Assembly (NCBI GenBank): GCA_001544655.2
Contig: FCOD02000035.1
Location: forward strand, 1 to 60,538
Direction of reading: 5' to 3'
Length of the DNA stretch: 60,538 bases
Origin: Caballeronia turbans
Lineage (GTDB): Bacteria; Pseudomonadota; Gammaproteobacteria; Burkholderiales; Burkholderiaceae
Below the pieces are notes generated by a model. It had not been told where the DNA came from. It was given only the letters and a program-made list of their open reading frames with translations, and searched no databases. Below are positions 34,101 to 41,908 of this stretch, piece by piece. Made by a program: the position numbers and the translations under genes. The stretch's first letter is position 1. Each line of letters opens with the position of its first letter.

Positions 34101-35408
34101 TCAGACTTGCGCGGGATGCGCCAGCGAGGCTTCCTGTTCGGCCTCGATGCGCGCCGCATTCGCTGCCGCTTCCGGTTCGGAGAGCAACTCGCCTTCCCAC
34201 TTGGCGACCACCGCGCTCGCGATGGAATTGCCGACCGCGTTGGTGGCGGAGCGGCCCATGTCGAGGAAAGTGTCCACGCCGAGGATCAGCAACAGGCCCG
34301 CCTCGGGAATGTTGAAGTGATTGAGCGTGGCCGCGATGACGACGAGCGACGCGCGCGGCACGCCCGCCATGCCCTTCGACGTCAGCATCAGGATCAGCAG
34401 CATCGTGATCTGCGTGCTGAACGGCAGATGGATGTTGTACGCCTGCGCGATGAAGAGCGTTGCGAAGGTGCAGTACATCATCGAGCCGTCGAGGTTGAAC
34501 GAGTAGCCCATCGGCATCACGAAGCTGGAGATCTTGCGCTTCACGCCGAAGCGGTCGAGCGCGTCCAGGATCTTCGGATACGCGGCTTCGGAACTGGCGG
34601 TCGCGAACGAAAGCATGAATGCTTCCTTGATGAGCGAGAGCAGCCTGAAGACGCGCCGCCGGAGAAACGCGAAGCCCGCGAGCACGAGCAGGCCCCACAG
34701 AAGAAACAGGCTGAGGTAGAAATCGGCCATGAAGACGGCGAATTTCAAAAGAATCGTCAGCCCGTTCACGGCAACGGTGGCGGCCATCGCCGCGAACACG
34801 GCGAGCGGCGCGATTTTCATCACATAGCCGGTGATCTTGAGCATCACGTGCGAGAGCTGATCGATCGCGGCGAGCAGGATTTTGCCTTTGTCGCCGAGCG
34901 CGGCGAGCGCGACGCCGAAGAACATCGAGAACACGACGATCTGCAGGATCTCGTTGTTGGCCATCGATTCGGCGAAGGAGCGCGGCACCATGTGGCCGAC
35001 GAAGTCTTTCAGCGTGAATTTCGATGTGGCGAGATTCGCCGATGCGCCGATGTCGGGCAGCGGCAATCCCAGGTTGTCGCCGGGCTTGAGCAGATTCGAC
35101 ATCACCAAGCCGAGCAGCAGTGAAATGAGGGAGGCGGTGACGAACCAGCCTAGCGCCTTGGCGAACACGCGGCCGACCGAGGCCGCGTCGCCCATGTGCG
35201 CAATGCCGACGACCAGTGTGGAAAACACGAGCGGCCCGATCAGCATCTTGATGAGCCGCAGAAAGACGTCGGACACGAGCGAGATGTAACCGGCTATCTC
35301 CGTGGCGGTCTTCTTGTCGGGAAAGCTCGTGAAGATCATGTAGCCGACCCCGATGCCGATGACCATCGCGACCAGGATCCAGATGGCTGCGGAGCTTTTC
35401 TTGTTCAT
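34101..35408 (-). CDS. Dicarboxylate/amino acid:cation symporter (DAACS; DctA/GltP-like)
   Basis: The 435-residue membrane protein has the glutamate-transporter fold: N-terminal scaffold helices, the serine-rich hairpin FATASSEAAYPKILDALDRF, the substrate/ion region MPMGYSFNLDGSMMY, the second hairpin TSKGMAGVPRASLVVIAATL, and the DTFLDMGRSATNAVGNSIAS segment with the conserved D...N.. binding residues. It imports C4-dicarboxylates or acidic amino acids with protons or sodium. The downstream binding protein is translated 12 bp later. Confidence 0.92.
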   Translation of the reverse strand: MNKKSSAAIWILVAMVIGIGVGYMIFTSFPDKKTATEIAGYISLVSDVFLRLIKMLIGPLVFSTLVVGIAHMGDAASVGRVFAKALGWFVTASLISLLLGLVMSNLLKPGDNLGLPLPDIGASANLATSKFTLKDFVGHMVPRSFAESMANNEILQIVVFSMFFGVALAALGDKGKILLAAIDQLSHVMLKITGYVMKIAPLAVFAAMAATVAVNGLTILLKFAVFMADFYLSLFLLWGLLVLAGFAFLRRRVFRLLSLIKEAFMLSFATASSEAAYPKILDALDRFGVKRKISSFVMPMGYSFNLDGSMMYCTFATLFIAQAYNIHLPFSTQITMLLILMLTSKGMAGVPRASLVVIAATLNHFNIPEAGLLLILGVDTFLDMGRSATNAVGNSIASAVVAKWEGELLSEPEAAANAARIEAEQEASLAHPAQV

Positions 35409-35828
35409 GTCCAGGCCTCCTTTGACTGCATATCGAGCGATTGCATTTCAAATTTCGGATGGAGCAGGCGATACAAGACGGGCGGGCTGCCCCGTGCGTG
35501 GGGGCCGGGCAGCGTCGATCCGCGAATGATCAGATGTTAGCGTTGCTTCCCGATCTTTGCACGGCGCGGTGCGCTTCCATGTCGTCCGGGCCTGGATCAC
35601 TATGGCCGCAAGTGCCTATCATAAGCCTTCCGGCGTGATCGGGGACGTCACGTCGCGTTGCGTGCCTGATGCACCGATATGCGATCAACGCGGGCCAATG
35701 CGCCGTGATCGAATGATAAGGATGCCGGAATATAGCGAAAGCCGTCGCCAGGCGAGCGGGACCCCGTTGCAGGTGCGCCTGCCGCTCGTGCACCGGCACG
35801 CCGCGACAGGCTGACAGCGTCGCGGGAC
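35409..35828. other. Intergenic region between symporter and NuoM-like genes
   Basis: I find no convincing gene in these 420 bp; open frames on both strands (35530-35799 and 35557-35814) overlap each other and have no domain, signal or good start. The stretch holds the promoter side of the symporter (minus strand), an AGGAGG-like site near 35412, and a hairpin with 7-bp arms GCTGCCC/GGGCAGC (35486-35492 and 35507-35513) about 80-105 nt before its start. It also lies downstream of the NuoM-like gene, where no terminator is visible. Confidence 0.5.
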
Positions 35829-37361
35829 TCAGCCCGGCGTGCGTTCCGAACTCGCTTCACGACGCGCGTTGAACGAAGGCGCGCTGGCGTCGTCCGGCAG
35901 CGTCGAGCCCTGCACCGCCGACATGAGGCTCTCGACCGACGGGCCCATCGCGTCCGTGAAGGTCTTCGGATGAACGCCGATCGCGAGCACGAGCACGGCC
36001 ATCGCGCCGAACAGCGCGAGCTCGCGCTTGCCGAGATCGCGCAGGCCGGCCACGCGCTCGTTCTTCACCGCGCCGAAGATCACGCGCTTGACCATCCACA
36101 GCGTGTAGGCCGCGCTCAGAATCAGCGACGAAGCGGCTGCCGCGCCGATCCAGAAATTCAGGCGGATCGCGCCCATCAGCACCAGAAACTCGCCGACGAA
36201 ACCCGAGGTCCCCGGCAGGCCGACGTTGGCCATCGAGAACAGCATCGCGCAGACGGCGAAGCGGGGCATCGTGTTGGCGACGCCGCCGTAGGCATCGATC
36301 GAACCGTTCTTCGTGCGCTCGACCAGCACGCCGGTGCACAACAGCATCGCGCCGGACACGATGCCGTACGACAGCATCTGCACGACCGCGCCTTCGGTGC
36401 CCATGCGGTCGAACGTGAAGAGGCCGAGCGTCACGAGACCCATGTGCGCGACCGCCGAGTATGCGAGCAGCTTGCGCATGTCCGTCTGCACGAGCGCGAC
36501 GAGACTGCCGTAGATGACGGCGACGAGCGACAGCGCGATCATCGCCGGGGCGAAGAAGTGGGATGCGTCGGGCACGATCGGCAACACGTAGCGCAACATG
36601 CCGTAGCCGCCGATCTTGAGCATGCCGAGCAGAATTGCCGCGCCTGTCGGGCCTTCCGAATTCACATCGGGGAGCCACGTGTGAACCGGCCACATCGGCA
36701 CCTTCACCGAGAAAGCCGCGAGGAAGCAGACGAAGACGACGATCTGCGGCGCGAAGCCGAGCTTCAGATGGCGCCATGCGTCGATGTCGAAGGTATGCGC
36801 CTGCGTCCAGAGATAGATCAGCGCGGCCAGCATCGCGAGCGAGCCGAGCAGCGAGAAAAAGAAGAAGCGAATGGCCGCGTACACGCGCCGCTCGCCGCCC
36901 CATGTGCCGATCAGCAGATACAGCGGAATCAGCGACGCCTCGAAAAACACGAAGAACAGCATGCCGTCGAGCGATGCGAACACGCCCTGCATGCAGCCCG
37001 AGAGCACGAGAAACGCGCCGTAGTACTGCGCGACCTGCTTCGTGACCGACTGCCACGACGCGATGAAAATGATGAGCGTCGTTACCGCCGTCAGCACGGT
37101 GAACCACAGCGAAATGCCGTCGACACCCAGATGGTACGAGATGCCGAACTGCGGCAGCCACTCGATGCGCTCGACGAACTGCATGGCGCTGGAAGAGGCG
37201 TCGAAGCGCGACAGCAGCGGCACGACCGGCAGCAGGCCGAGCATCGCGCCGCACAGGGCGACGGCGCGCGAAAGCGTGGCCGACGCGCTGAACGTCAGCA
37301 CGAAGATGCCCGACACCACTGGAATCCAGATGAGAAAGCTGAGAACGGACGGCAGATGCAT
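35829..37361 (-). CDS. Orphan NADH-quinone oxidoreductase subunit M (NuoM) paralogue
   Basis: The 510-residue membrane protein has about 14 helices and clear NuoM sequence: QFGISYHLGVDGISLWFTVL, the proton-channel helix DGMLFFVFFEASLIPLYLLI with its key glutamate, SVKVPMWPVHTWLPD with the conserved lysine, and TDMRKLLAYSAVAHMGLVTL. NuoM is an antiporter-like proton-pumping subunit of complex I. No other nuo gene, in particular nuoL or nuoN, is beside it. It could be a spare subunit or a solo antiporter-like protein. The ATG at 37361 gives the standard N terminus; the frame is open to 37403. A type II NADH dehydrogenase lies nearby. Confidence 0.9.
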   Translation of the reverse strand: MHLPSVLSFLIWIPVVSGIFVLTFSASATLSRAVALCGAMLGLLPVVPLLSRFDASSSAMQFVERIEWLPQFGISYHLGVDGISLWFTVLTAVTTLIIFIASWQSVTKQVAQYYGAFLVLSGCMQGVFASLDGMLFFVFFEASLIPLYLLIGTWGGERRVYAAIRFFFFSLLGSLAMLAALIYLWTQAHTFDIDAWRHLKLGFAPQIVVFVCFLAAFSVKVPMWPVHTWLPDVNSEGPTGAAILLGMLKIGGYGMLRYVLPIVPDASHFFAPAMIALSLVAVIYGSLVALVQTDMRKLLAYSAVAHMGLVTLGLFTFDRMGTEGAVVQMLSYGIVSGAMLLCTGVLVERTKNGSIDAYGGVANTMPRFAVCAMLFSMANVGLPGTSGFVGEFLVLMGAIRLNFWIGAAAASSLILSAAYTLWMVKRVIFGAVKNERVAGLRDLGKRELALFGAMAVLVLAIGVHPKTFTDAMGPSVESLMSAVQGSTLPDDASAPSFNARREASSERTPG

Positions 37362-37711
37362 AAGCTTGGTTCTAATCAGGCGCAAAGCACGGTTAGCACG
37401 CAATGGCGTGCTCGCGGGAAAGGCGCGGTGACAGTGGAATGTAAGACGGGACGAGATGCGCGGAAGGTTGAATCCGCAAGCGCAACCCGAATACGCTAGG
37501 CGTATTCCTAAGGGTTAACGAGGATAACCCAAAAGAAAAGATTTTGGGGACGTTGCGGCGTATCAAATTCATTGCGCCGGACGGCATTGACATTTTTTAC
37601 CGCTTATCGGTCCGACGCGCGCCGCATCGAATCAAACATTCGTTCGCTCCGGGGTTGCCCTGATTTGCCCGCGGCCCGCTGGCCCTTAGCCTAGACCGCA
37701 AGGAGACAAGC
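37362..37711. other. Divergent intergenic region, AT-richer than its surroundings
   Basis: This 350-bp spacer separates the NuoM-like gene (minus) from a small exported protein gene (plus). No gene is seen. The NuoM-proximal part (37395-37548) carries five inverted repeats, listed separately. The distal part has a TTGACA (37587-37592) and an AAGGAGA ribosome-binding site (37701) for the small protein gene. Confidence 0.6.
37395..37548 (-). promoter_or_regulatory. Array of five inverted repeats upstream of the NuoM-like gene (structured leader?)
   Basis: Read on either strand the segment holds, in order: AGCACGC-AATG-GCGTGCT (37395-37412); GGTTG...CAACC with an inner CGC-AA-GCG (37466-37487); GAATACGC-TAG-GCGTATTC (37489-37507); GGGTTA...TAACCC (37512-37530); and CCCAAAA...TTTTGGG (37528-37548). 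The last two share CCC, so the two stems are mutually exclusive. On the minus strand this would be the 5' leader of the NuoM-like mRNA, so a regulatory RNA or a cluster of operators is possible. The repeats are seen directly; the function is inferred. Confidence 0.5.
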
Positions 37712-37960
37712 ATGAAGAAAACATTCAAGGCCGTCGTATTCGCACTCGTCGCGTACCTCGTCGCCGATCGCGCCATGCTTCACGCGCAGGGACACGACAT
37801 CGGCGCGGCCTCGTGTGCCCAGAGCGCCGCGCAAGTCGAATTCGACGCCCTGAGCAAGGGTTTCAGTCATGCCGCCGCGAGCAGCCAGCGCGACGCATTC
37901 AGGTCGCAATGCCTCGTGTCGGGCCGCTCGCAGCCTGGCGAGGCCGTGGCGATGCGGTGA
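37712..37960 (+). CDS. Small exported protein of unknown function
   Basis: The 82-residue product has a Sec signal peptide (about 1-25: basic MKKTFK, then a hydrophobic core AVVFALVAYLVA, ending MLHA) and a mature part of about 55 residues with two cysteines (in ASCAQS and RSQCLV) that could form a disulfide. AAGGAGA precedes the ATG. No known domain is recognised. It is divergent from the NuoM-like gene and upstream of the convergent NADH dehydrogenase. Confidence 0.65.
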   Translation: MKKTFKAVVFALVAYLVADRAMLHAQGHDIGAASCAQSAAQVEFDALSKGFSHAAASSQRDAFRSQCLVSGRSQPGEAVAMR

Positions 37961-38003
37961 AACGGCAGCCCGTTCACGCGGGCTTGCGCGGACAGTCGCC
38001 GCC

Positions 38004-39353
38004 TCAGTTCAGCTTCACCGTGGGCCGCACGCGTTCGCGCAGCCATTGGCTCGCGGCATACATCACGGCTCGCTTGACACCCGTGAGACCCATGATGTGC
38101 CGGCGATACAGATGCCGGTAGCACGACGCCGCGAACCATCCGTCGATGAAAAGCGGCTGCCGCAGCAACTCGCTCATCAGCGCGCCGGCCGCGCCCGCGC
38201 GTCCGAAGGAAATGAGCGTGCCTTGATCGCGATAGGAGAAAAGCGGCACGGCGCAATCGTCGAGGCGGCGCGCGAGCGCATCGGCGAGATAGACGGCCTG
38301 CTGCCAGGCGGCCTGCGCGCGCGGCGGCACGAGCGCGTCGCCTTTCGATGCGGCGCACGCGGCGCAGTCGCCCATCGCGTAGATGCCCGAGCCGGGTTCG
38401 ACCTGCAGCGTTGCATCGACGATGACCTGCCCGAGCCTGTTCAACGGCAGTCCTTCGAGCGTGCGCAGCACGGGCGGCCCTTCCACGCCCGCGGCCCAGA
38501 TCGTGATGTCGCTGGCGAGCGTTTCGCCGTCCACGGTTGAAACGGCATTCGCATCGACCGCGCGCACACGGCAGCCCAGCCGAACCTCGACGCCGAGCCC
38601 GGCGAGCACGTCCTGGGCGCGCGCCGAAATGCGCTCGGGCAGCGCGGGCAGCACGCGCGGCGCGCCTTCCAGCAGGCGAATGCGGATGTCACGCGCCGGA
38701 TCGAGCGAGGCGAGGTGATAGTCGCGCAACATTTCGGCCGAGCCACGCAGCGCGGCGGCCAGTTCGACGCCGGTCGCGCCGCCGCCGATCACCGTCACCG
38801 AAACAGGTGTCGCGCTCGCGCCGGGCGTCGCTTGCCGCGCGTGACTCGAGCGCAGCAGGCTCGACAGCAGACGCCGCCTGAACGTCTCTGCCTGCTCCAC
38901 CGTCTCAAGCGTCAATGCGTGCCGTTCGGCGCCCGGAATCGAGAAGAAGTTCGTCACGCTGCCGAGCGCGAGCACGAGCGTATCGAATGCGAGCGTTCGC
39001 TTCGGCAGGAGCGGACGTCCGTCGATATCGGTCGTCTCGTCGATGACGATCTCGCGGCGGCCGCGATCGATGCTCGCGAGCGCGCCCTGCTCGAAGCGGA
39101 AGTGATTCCACTTCGCATGCGCGGCGTAATCGATCTGATGGCTCGACGCGTCGATCTGGCCTGATGCGACTTCGTGCAGAAGCGGCTTCCAGAAGTGTGT
39201 CGGGAAACGGTCGATGAGGATCACTTCGGCGCGGCGCCGCTTGCCGACGCCATTGCCCAGACGCGTCGCGAGCTCCAGCCCGGCGGCCCCGCCGCCCACG
39301 ACGACGATGCGATGGGGCGAATCGACCTGCTGTTGCGCATACGGATTCAACAT
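38004..39353 (-). CDS. ndh: Type II NADH dehydrogenase (NDH-2)
   Basis: A 449-residue FAD enzyme that passes electrons from NADH to quinone without pumping protons. It shows the FAD motif HRIVVVGGGAAGLELATRLG, the second dinucleotide motif VSVTVIGGGATGVELAAAL for NADH, WAAGVEGPP, and the FAD-contact GIYAMGDCAAC. The C terminus has an amphipathic helix typical of membrane association (IMGLTGVKRAVMYAASQWLR). Two adjacent ATGs at 39356 and 39353 are possible; the second has the better distance to GGAGG. A CTCCCGGGAG palindrome (39362-39371) includes that ribosome-binding site. It is divergent from a LysR. Confidence 0.9.
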   Translation of the reverse strand: MLNPYAQQQVDSPHRIVVVGGGAAGLELATRLGNGVGKRRRAEVILIDRFPTHFWKPLLHEVASGQIDASSHQIDYAAHAKWNHFRFEQGALASIDRGRREIVIDETTDIDGRPLLPKRTLAFDTLVLALGSVTNFFSIPGAERHALTLETVEQAETFRRRLLSSLLRSSHARQATPGASATPVSVTVIGGGATGVELAAALRGSAEMLRDYHLASLDPARDIRIRLLEGAPRVLPALPERISARAQDVLAGLGVEVRLGCRVRAVDANAVSTVDGETLASDITIWAAGVEGPPVLRTLEGLPLNRLGQVIVDATLQVEPGSGIYAMGDCAACAASKGDALVPPRAQAAWQQAVYLADALARRLDDCAVPLFSYRDQGTLISFGRAGAAGALMSELLRQPLFIDGWFAASCYRHLYRRHIMGLTGVKRAVMYAASQWLRERVRPTVKLN

Positions 39354-39439
39354 CATGGACCTCCCGGGAGTGCTGTGGATGCTTGACGACCTCGTTGGAA
39401 AAAATATAAGGTCGCGAAAACATTTGCGCCATTGAGTAT

Positions 39440-39456
39440 TTATCGCCGACTCATAA
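39440..39456. promoter_or_regulatory. LysR-box-like site upstream of the LysR gene
   Basis: TTAT-N9-ATAA (39440-39456) fits the T-N11-A interrupted palindrome of LysR sites. It lies 11 bp before the LysR ATG and between the divergent ndh and LysR genes, so it may serve autoregulation. Confidence 0.4.
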
Positions 39457-39466
39457 GTTTTCACTA

Positions 39467-40507
39467 ATGTTAAAGACGACGACTTTCCGCCAGTTGCGCA
39501 CGCTGCAGACCGTTGCGCGCGTGGGCAGCATCTCGGGCGCCGCCGACGAACTGCATCTCACCCAGCCGGCGGTGTCGCTGCAGATTTCGCTGCTGGGCGA
39601 GGCGGCCGGCACCCCGCTCTTGCGCAGGGTAGGGCGCGAGGTGCAGTTGACGGCCGCGGGCGAAGTGATGGCGCGTTATGCGAACGAGATTCTGAGCCTG
39701 TGGAATGAAGCCGGCGAAGAAGTGGCGGCGCTGCGCGGCGAGCTGGGCGGCACGCTGCGCATCGGCGCGATCACGACGGCGGAGTATCTCGTGCCGCCGC
39801 TGCTCGTGCGCTTCACGAAAGACCGGCCCGGCGTGAAGCTGCAGTTCCGCATCGGCAATCGCGATGACATCGTGCGCATGCTCGCGACGAATGAAATCGA
39901 TCTCGCGATCATGGGACGTCAGCCGCGCGAATTGCGCACGAACGCGGCGGCATTCGCGAAGCATCCGATGGCGTTCGTCGCCGCGCCGTCGCATCCGCTC
40001 ATGCACGCCAGGCGCCTGAGCCTGACCGATGTCGAATCGGCGAATCTGCTCGTCCGGGAGCGCGGCTCGGGCACGCGTGTCGCGATCGAAGGGCTTTTCA
40101 AGGAAGCGGGATTGAAGCTGCATGCCGCATCGGAGCTATCGAGCAACGAGGCGATCAAGCAGCTCGTCGAAGCGGGACTCGGCGTCGCGTTTCTTTCGCT
40201 GCACGCGTGCGCGCTCGAGATGCAGGCGGGCTTGCTCGCGACGCTGCCCGTGCCATCTACGCCGATCGAGCGGGCGTGGCATGTGGTGCATATGTCGGAG
40301 CGGCGCCTGCCTCAGGTCGCCAATGCATTCAGGGAGTTTCTGATGCAGTCGGGGGCGGCTGTAGCGGGCCTGACTGCGCCGCCGGAGATGCACAAGGCAC
40401 GTTCGGGACGCAAGGAACAGAAGAAAACGGAAGTCGTCGCCGATGCGACTGGTGCCCAGGGCGGGACTCGAACCCGCACGCCTCGCGGCGCTACCCCCTC
40501 AAGATAG
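39467..40507 (+). CDS. LysR family regulator (CbbR/CysB-like) with tail reading into a tRNA
   Basis: The 346-residue protein has a LysR helix-turn-helix (LRTLQTVARVGSISGAADEL; LTQPAVSLQISLLGEAAGTP) and a complete effector domain ending near residue 305 (LPQVANAFREFLMQ). The last about 35 residues are not LysR-like: the reading frame crosses the terminator and 58 bp of the tRNA-Leu gene on the other strand, giving GGTRTRTPRG, a well-known signature of translated antisense tRNA. The protein is probably functional with a random tail. It is divergent from ndh. Confidence 0.88.
   Translation: MLKTTTFRQLRTLQTVARVGSISGAADELHLTQPAVSLQISLLGEAAGTPLLRRVGREVQLTAAGEVMARYANEILSLWNEAGEEVAALRGELGGTLRIGAITTAEYLVPPLLVRFTKDRPGVKLQFRIGNRDDIVRMLATNEIDLAIMGRQPRELRTNAAAFAKHPMAFVAAPSHPLMHARRLSLTDVESANLLVRERGSGTRVAIEGLFKEAGLKLHAASELSSNEAIKQLVEAGLGVAFLSLHACALEMQAGLLATLPVPSTPIERAWHVVHMSERRLPQVANAFREFLMQSGAAVAGLTAPPEMHKARSGRKEQKKTEVVADATGAQGGTRTRTPRGATPSR
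40436..40449 (-). terminator. Terminator hairpin of tRNA-Leu
   Basis: On the minus strand a GTCGC-ATCG-GCGAC hairpin directly follows the tRNA 3' end and is followed by a T-rich run. It lies inside the 3' end of the LysR coding frame. Confidence 0.5.
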
Positions 40508-40534
40508 TGCGTCTACCAATTCCGCCACCTGGGC
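40450..40534 (-). tRNA. tRNA-Leu (anticodon GAG)
   Basis: The 85-nt minus-strand gene folds as a class II tRNA: acceptor GCCCAGG/CCTGGGC, D arm with GGTAGA, anticodon stem CTATC/GGTAG with loop TTGAGGG (anticodon GAG), a long variable arm CGCC-GCGA-GGCG, and T arm GCGGG-TTCGAGT-CCCGC. The CCA end is encoded. It reads CUC and CUU leucine codons. Its 3' half is overlapped antisense by the LysR gene. Confidence 0.97.
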
Positions 40535-40699
40535 AAAGGGGACCGAATTCTAGCGGGAAAATCCGCAGATGCGAAGTACCTTCGTGCGTCACATGGGCAC
40601 CCGATGATCAAGACGACGCTACTACAATAGCCAGCGGAGCAAGTGCCACGTCCGATTCGCCTGAATAATCATTTCGCTTCGCCCACATCGGGAGCGTCC

Positions 40700-41902
40700 A
40701 TGTTCGGCAACACCTTGCGTTTCGAAGTCGGACCGGACTGGCAAGTCCACGTCGCCACCGAGAGCTGGCTCGTCGCGACACTGCTGGTGGCCGCCCTGCT
40801 ACTGGCGATCCTGCTGGCGAGCGTGATCTGCTACTACGTGACGCGCTCGATCATGCTCCTGATCGTCGGCCGGCTCGCACGCAAGGAAGGGCGCAAGTGG
40901 CTGATCGCGGCGGAGCGTCATCGCGTGTTTCACCGGCTCGCGCCGCTCGTGCCCGCGGCAATCATCTATGCGTCGGCGCCGTTGCTCTCCGGCCTCTCGT
41001 TCCCGGTCATTCCTGCGCTCGGCCACCCGCTGGCCATCCTTGCAGCCTGCTACATGGTCTATACGCTCGTGCGCGCGGCGCTCGCGTTGCGCGACAGCAT
41101 CGACGAGCGATACAGCCACTTTCCTTCCGCGAGCGAACGGCCGATCAAGAGCTTTCTGCAAATCGCGACCATCGTCGTATATCTGGTCGCGCTGATCGCG
41201 GTGGTGTCGTTGCTGCTGGAGCGTTCGCCGGTTTATCTGCTCACCGGTCTCTCGGCCGTCACGGCGCTGCTCATCATCATCTTTCGCGACTCGCTCCTCG
41301 GCTTCGTCGCCAGCATTCAGCTCGCGGCCTACGACATGCTGCGCGTGGGCGACTGGATCGAAGTGCCGGGATTCGTCGCCGATGGCATCGTGATCGACAT
41401 CGCGCTGAACACGATCAAGGTGCGCAACTTCGACAACACGGTCGTCATGCTGCCGAGCCAGCTTCTCCTGACCAACAGCGTGAAGAACTGGCGCGGCATG
41501 ATCGCGTCCGGCGGGCGGCGCCTGCGGCACGCGATTCACTTCGATGTGGATACCATCCGCTTCCCCGACGATGCCTTGCTCGCGCGGCTGCGCGAATCAT
41601 TCGAACGACCGCTCGCGATGCCCGAAGGCGAGCGCCGCACGAACCTCGGCTTGTACAGGCTCTATCTCAGCGGATATTTCCGTGAGCATCCGGCCGTGCG
41701 CCGTGACATGCCGCTCGTGATTCGCCAGGTGCAGTCGACGGCGCCCATCGTCGCGCTGGAGATTTGCGTGTTTATCGACGAGATACGTTGGGAGCGATAC
41801 GAAAGCCTGCTGTCGGACATGCTCGATCACGCTTATGGCGTCGTGCCGCTCTTCGGCCTGCGCTGCTGGCAGCGCGAGCGCGCGTCGGCAGCGGCGTCAT
41901 GA
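40700..41902 (+). CDS. MscS-family mechanosensitive ion channel (YbdG-like)
   Basis: The 400-residue membrane protein has five hydrophobic segments, the last being the pore-like TGLSAVTALLIIIFRDSLLG, followed by the conserved beta domain VGDWIEVPGFVADGIVIDIA, TIKVRNFDNTVVMLPSQLLL and TNSVKNWRGM. This pattern fits the YbdG/MscM subfamily, which opens on hypo-osmotic shock. The ATG at 40700 follows GGGAG; a GTG at 40643 is possible but weaker. It is not linked to neighbouring genes. Confidence 0.9.
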   Translation: MFGNTLRFEVGPDWQVHVATESWLVATLLVAALLLAILLASVICYYVTRSIMLLIVGRLARKEGRKWLIAAERHRVFHRLAPLVPAAIIYASAPLLSGLSFPVIPALGHPLAILAACYMVYTLVRAALALRDSIDERYSHFPSASERPIKSFLQIATIVVYLVALIAVVSLLLERSPVYLLTGLSAVTALLIIIFRDSLLGFVASIQLAAYDMLRVGDWIEVPGFVADGIVIDIALNTIKVRNFDNTVVMLPSQLLLTNSVKNWRGMIASGGRRLRHAIHFDVDTIRFPDDALLARLRESFERPLAMPEGERRTNLGLYRLYLSGYFREHPAVRRDMPLVIRQVQSTAPIVALEICVFIDEIRWERYESLLSDMLDHAYGVVPLFGLRCWQRERASAAAS

Positions 41903-41908
41903 CGACGC

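Noticed and set aside
35530-35814. Two overlapping opposite-strand frames of 85-89 codons in the symporter/NuoM spacer
   Set aside because: Neither has a ribosome-binding site, domain or signal peptide, and they lie over each other.
37395-37548. CRISPR array or REP-type repeat
   Set aside because: The five inverted repeats differ in sequence, and there are no regular direct repeats or spacers.
40450-40534. tRNA-associated integration site
   Set aside because: No integrase, duplicated tRNA end or mobile genes are found on either side within the window.
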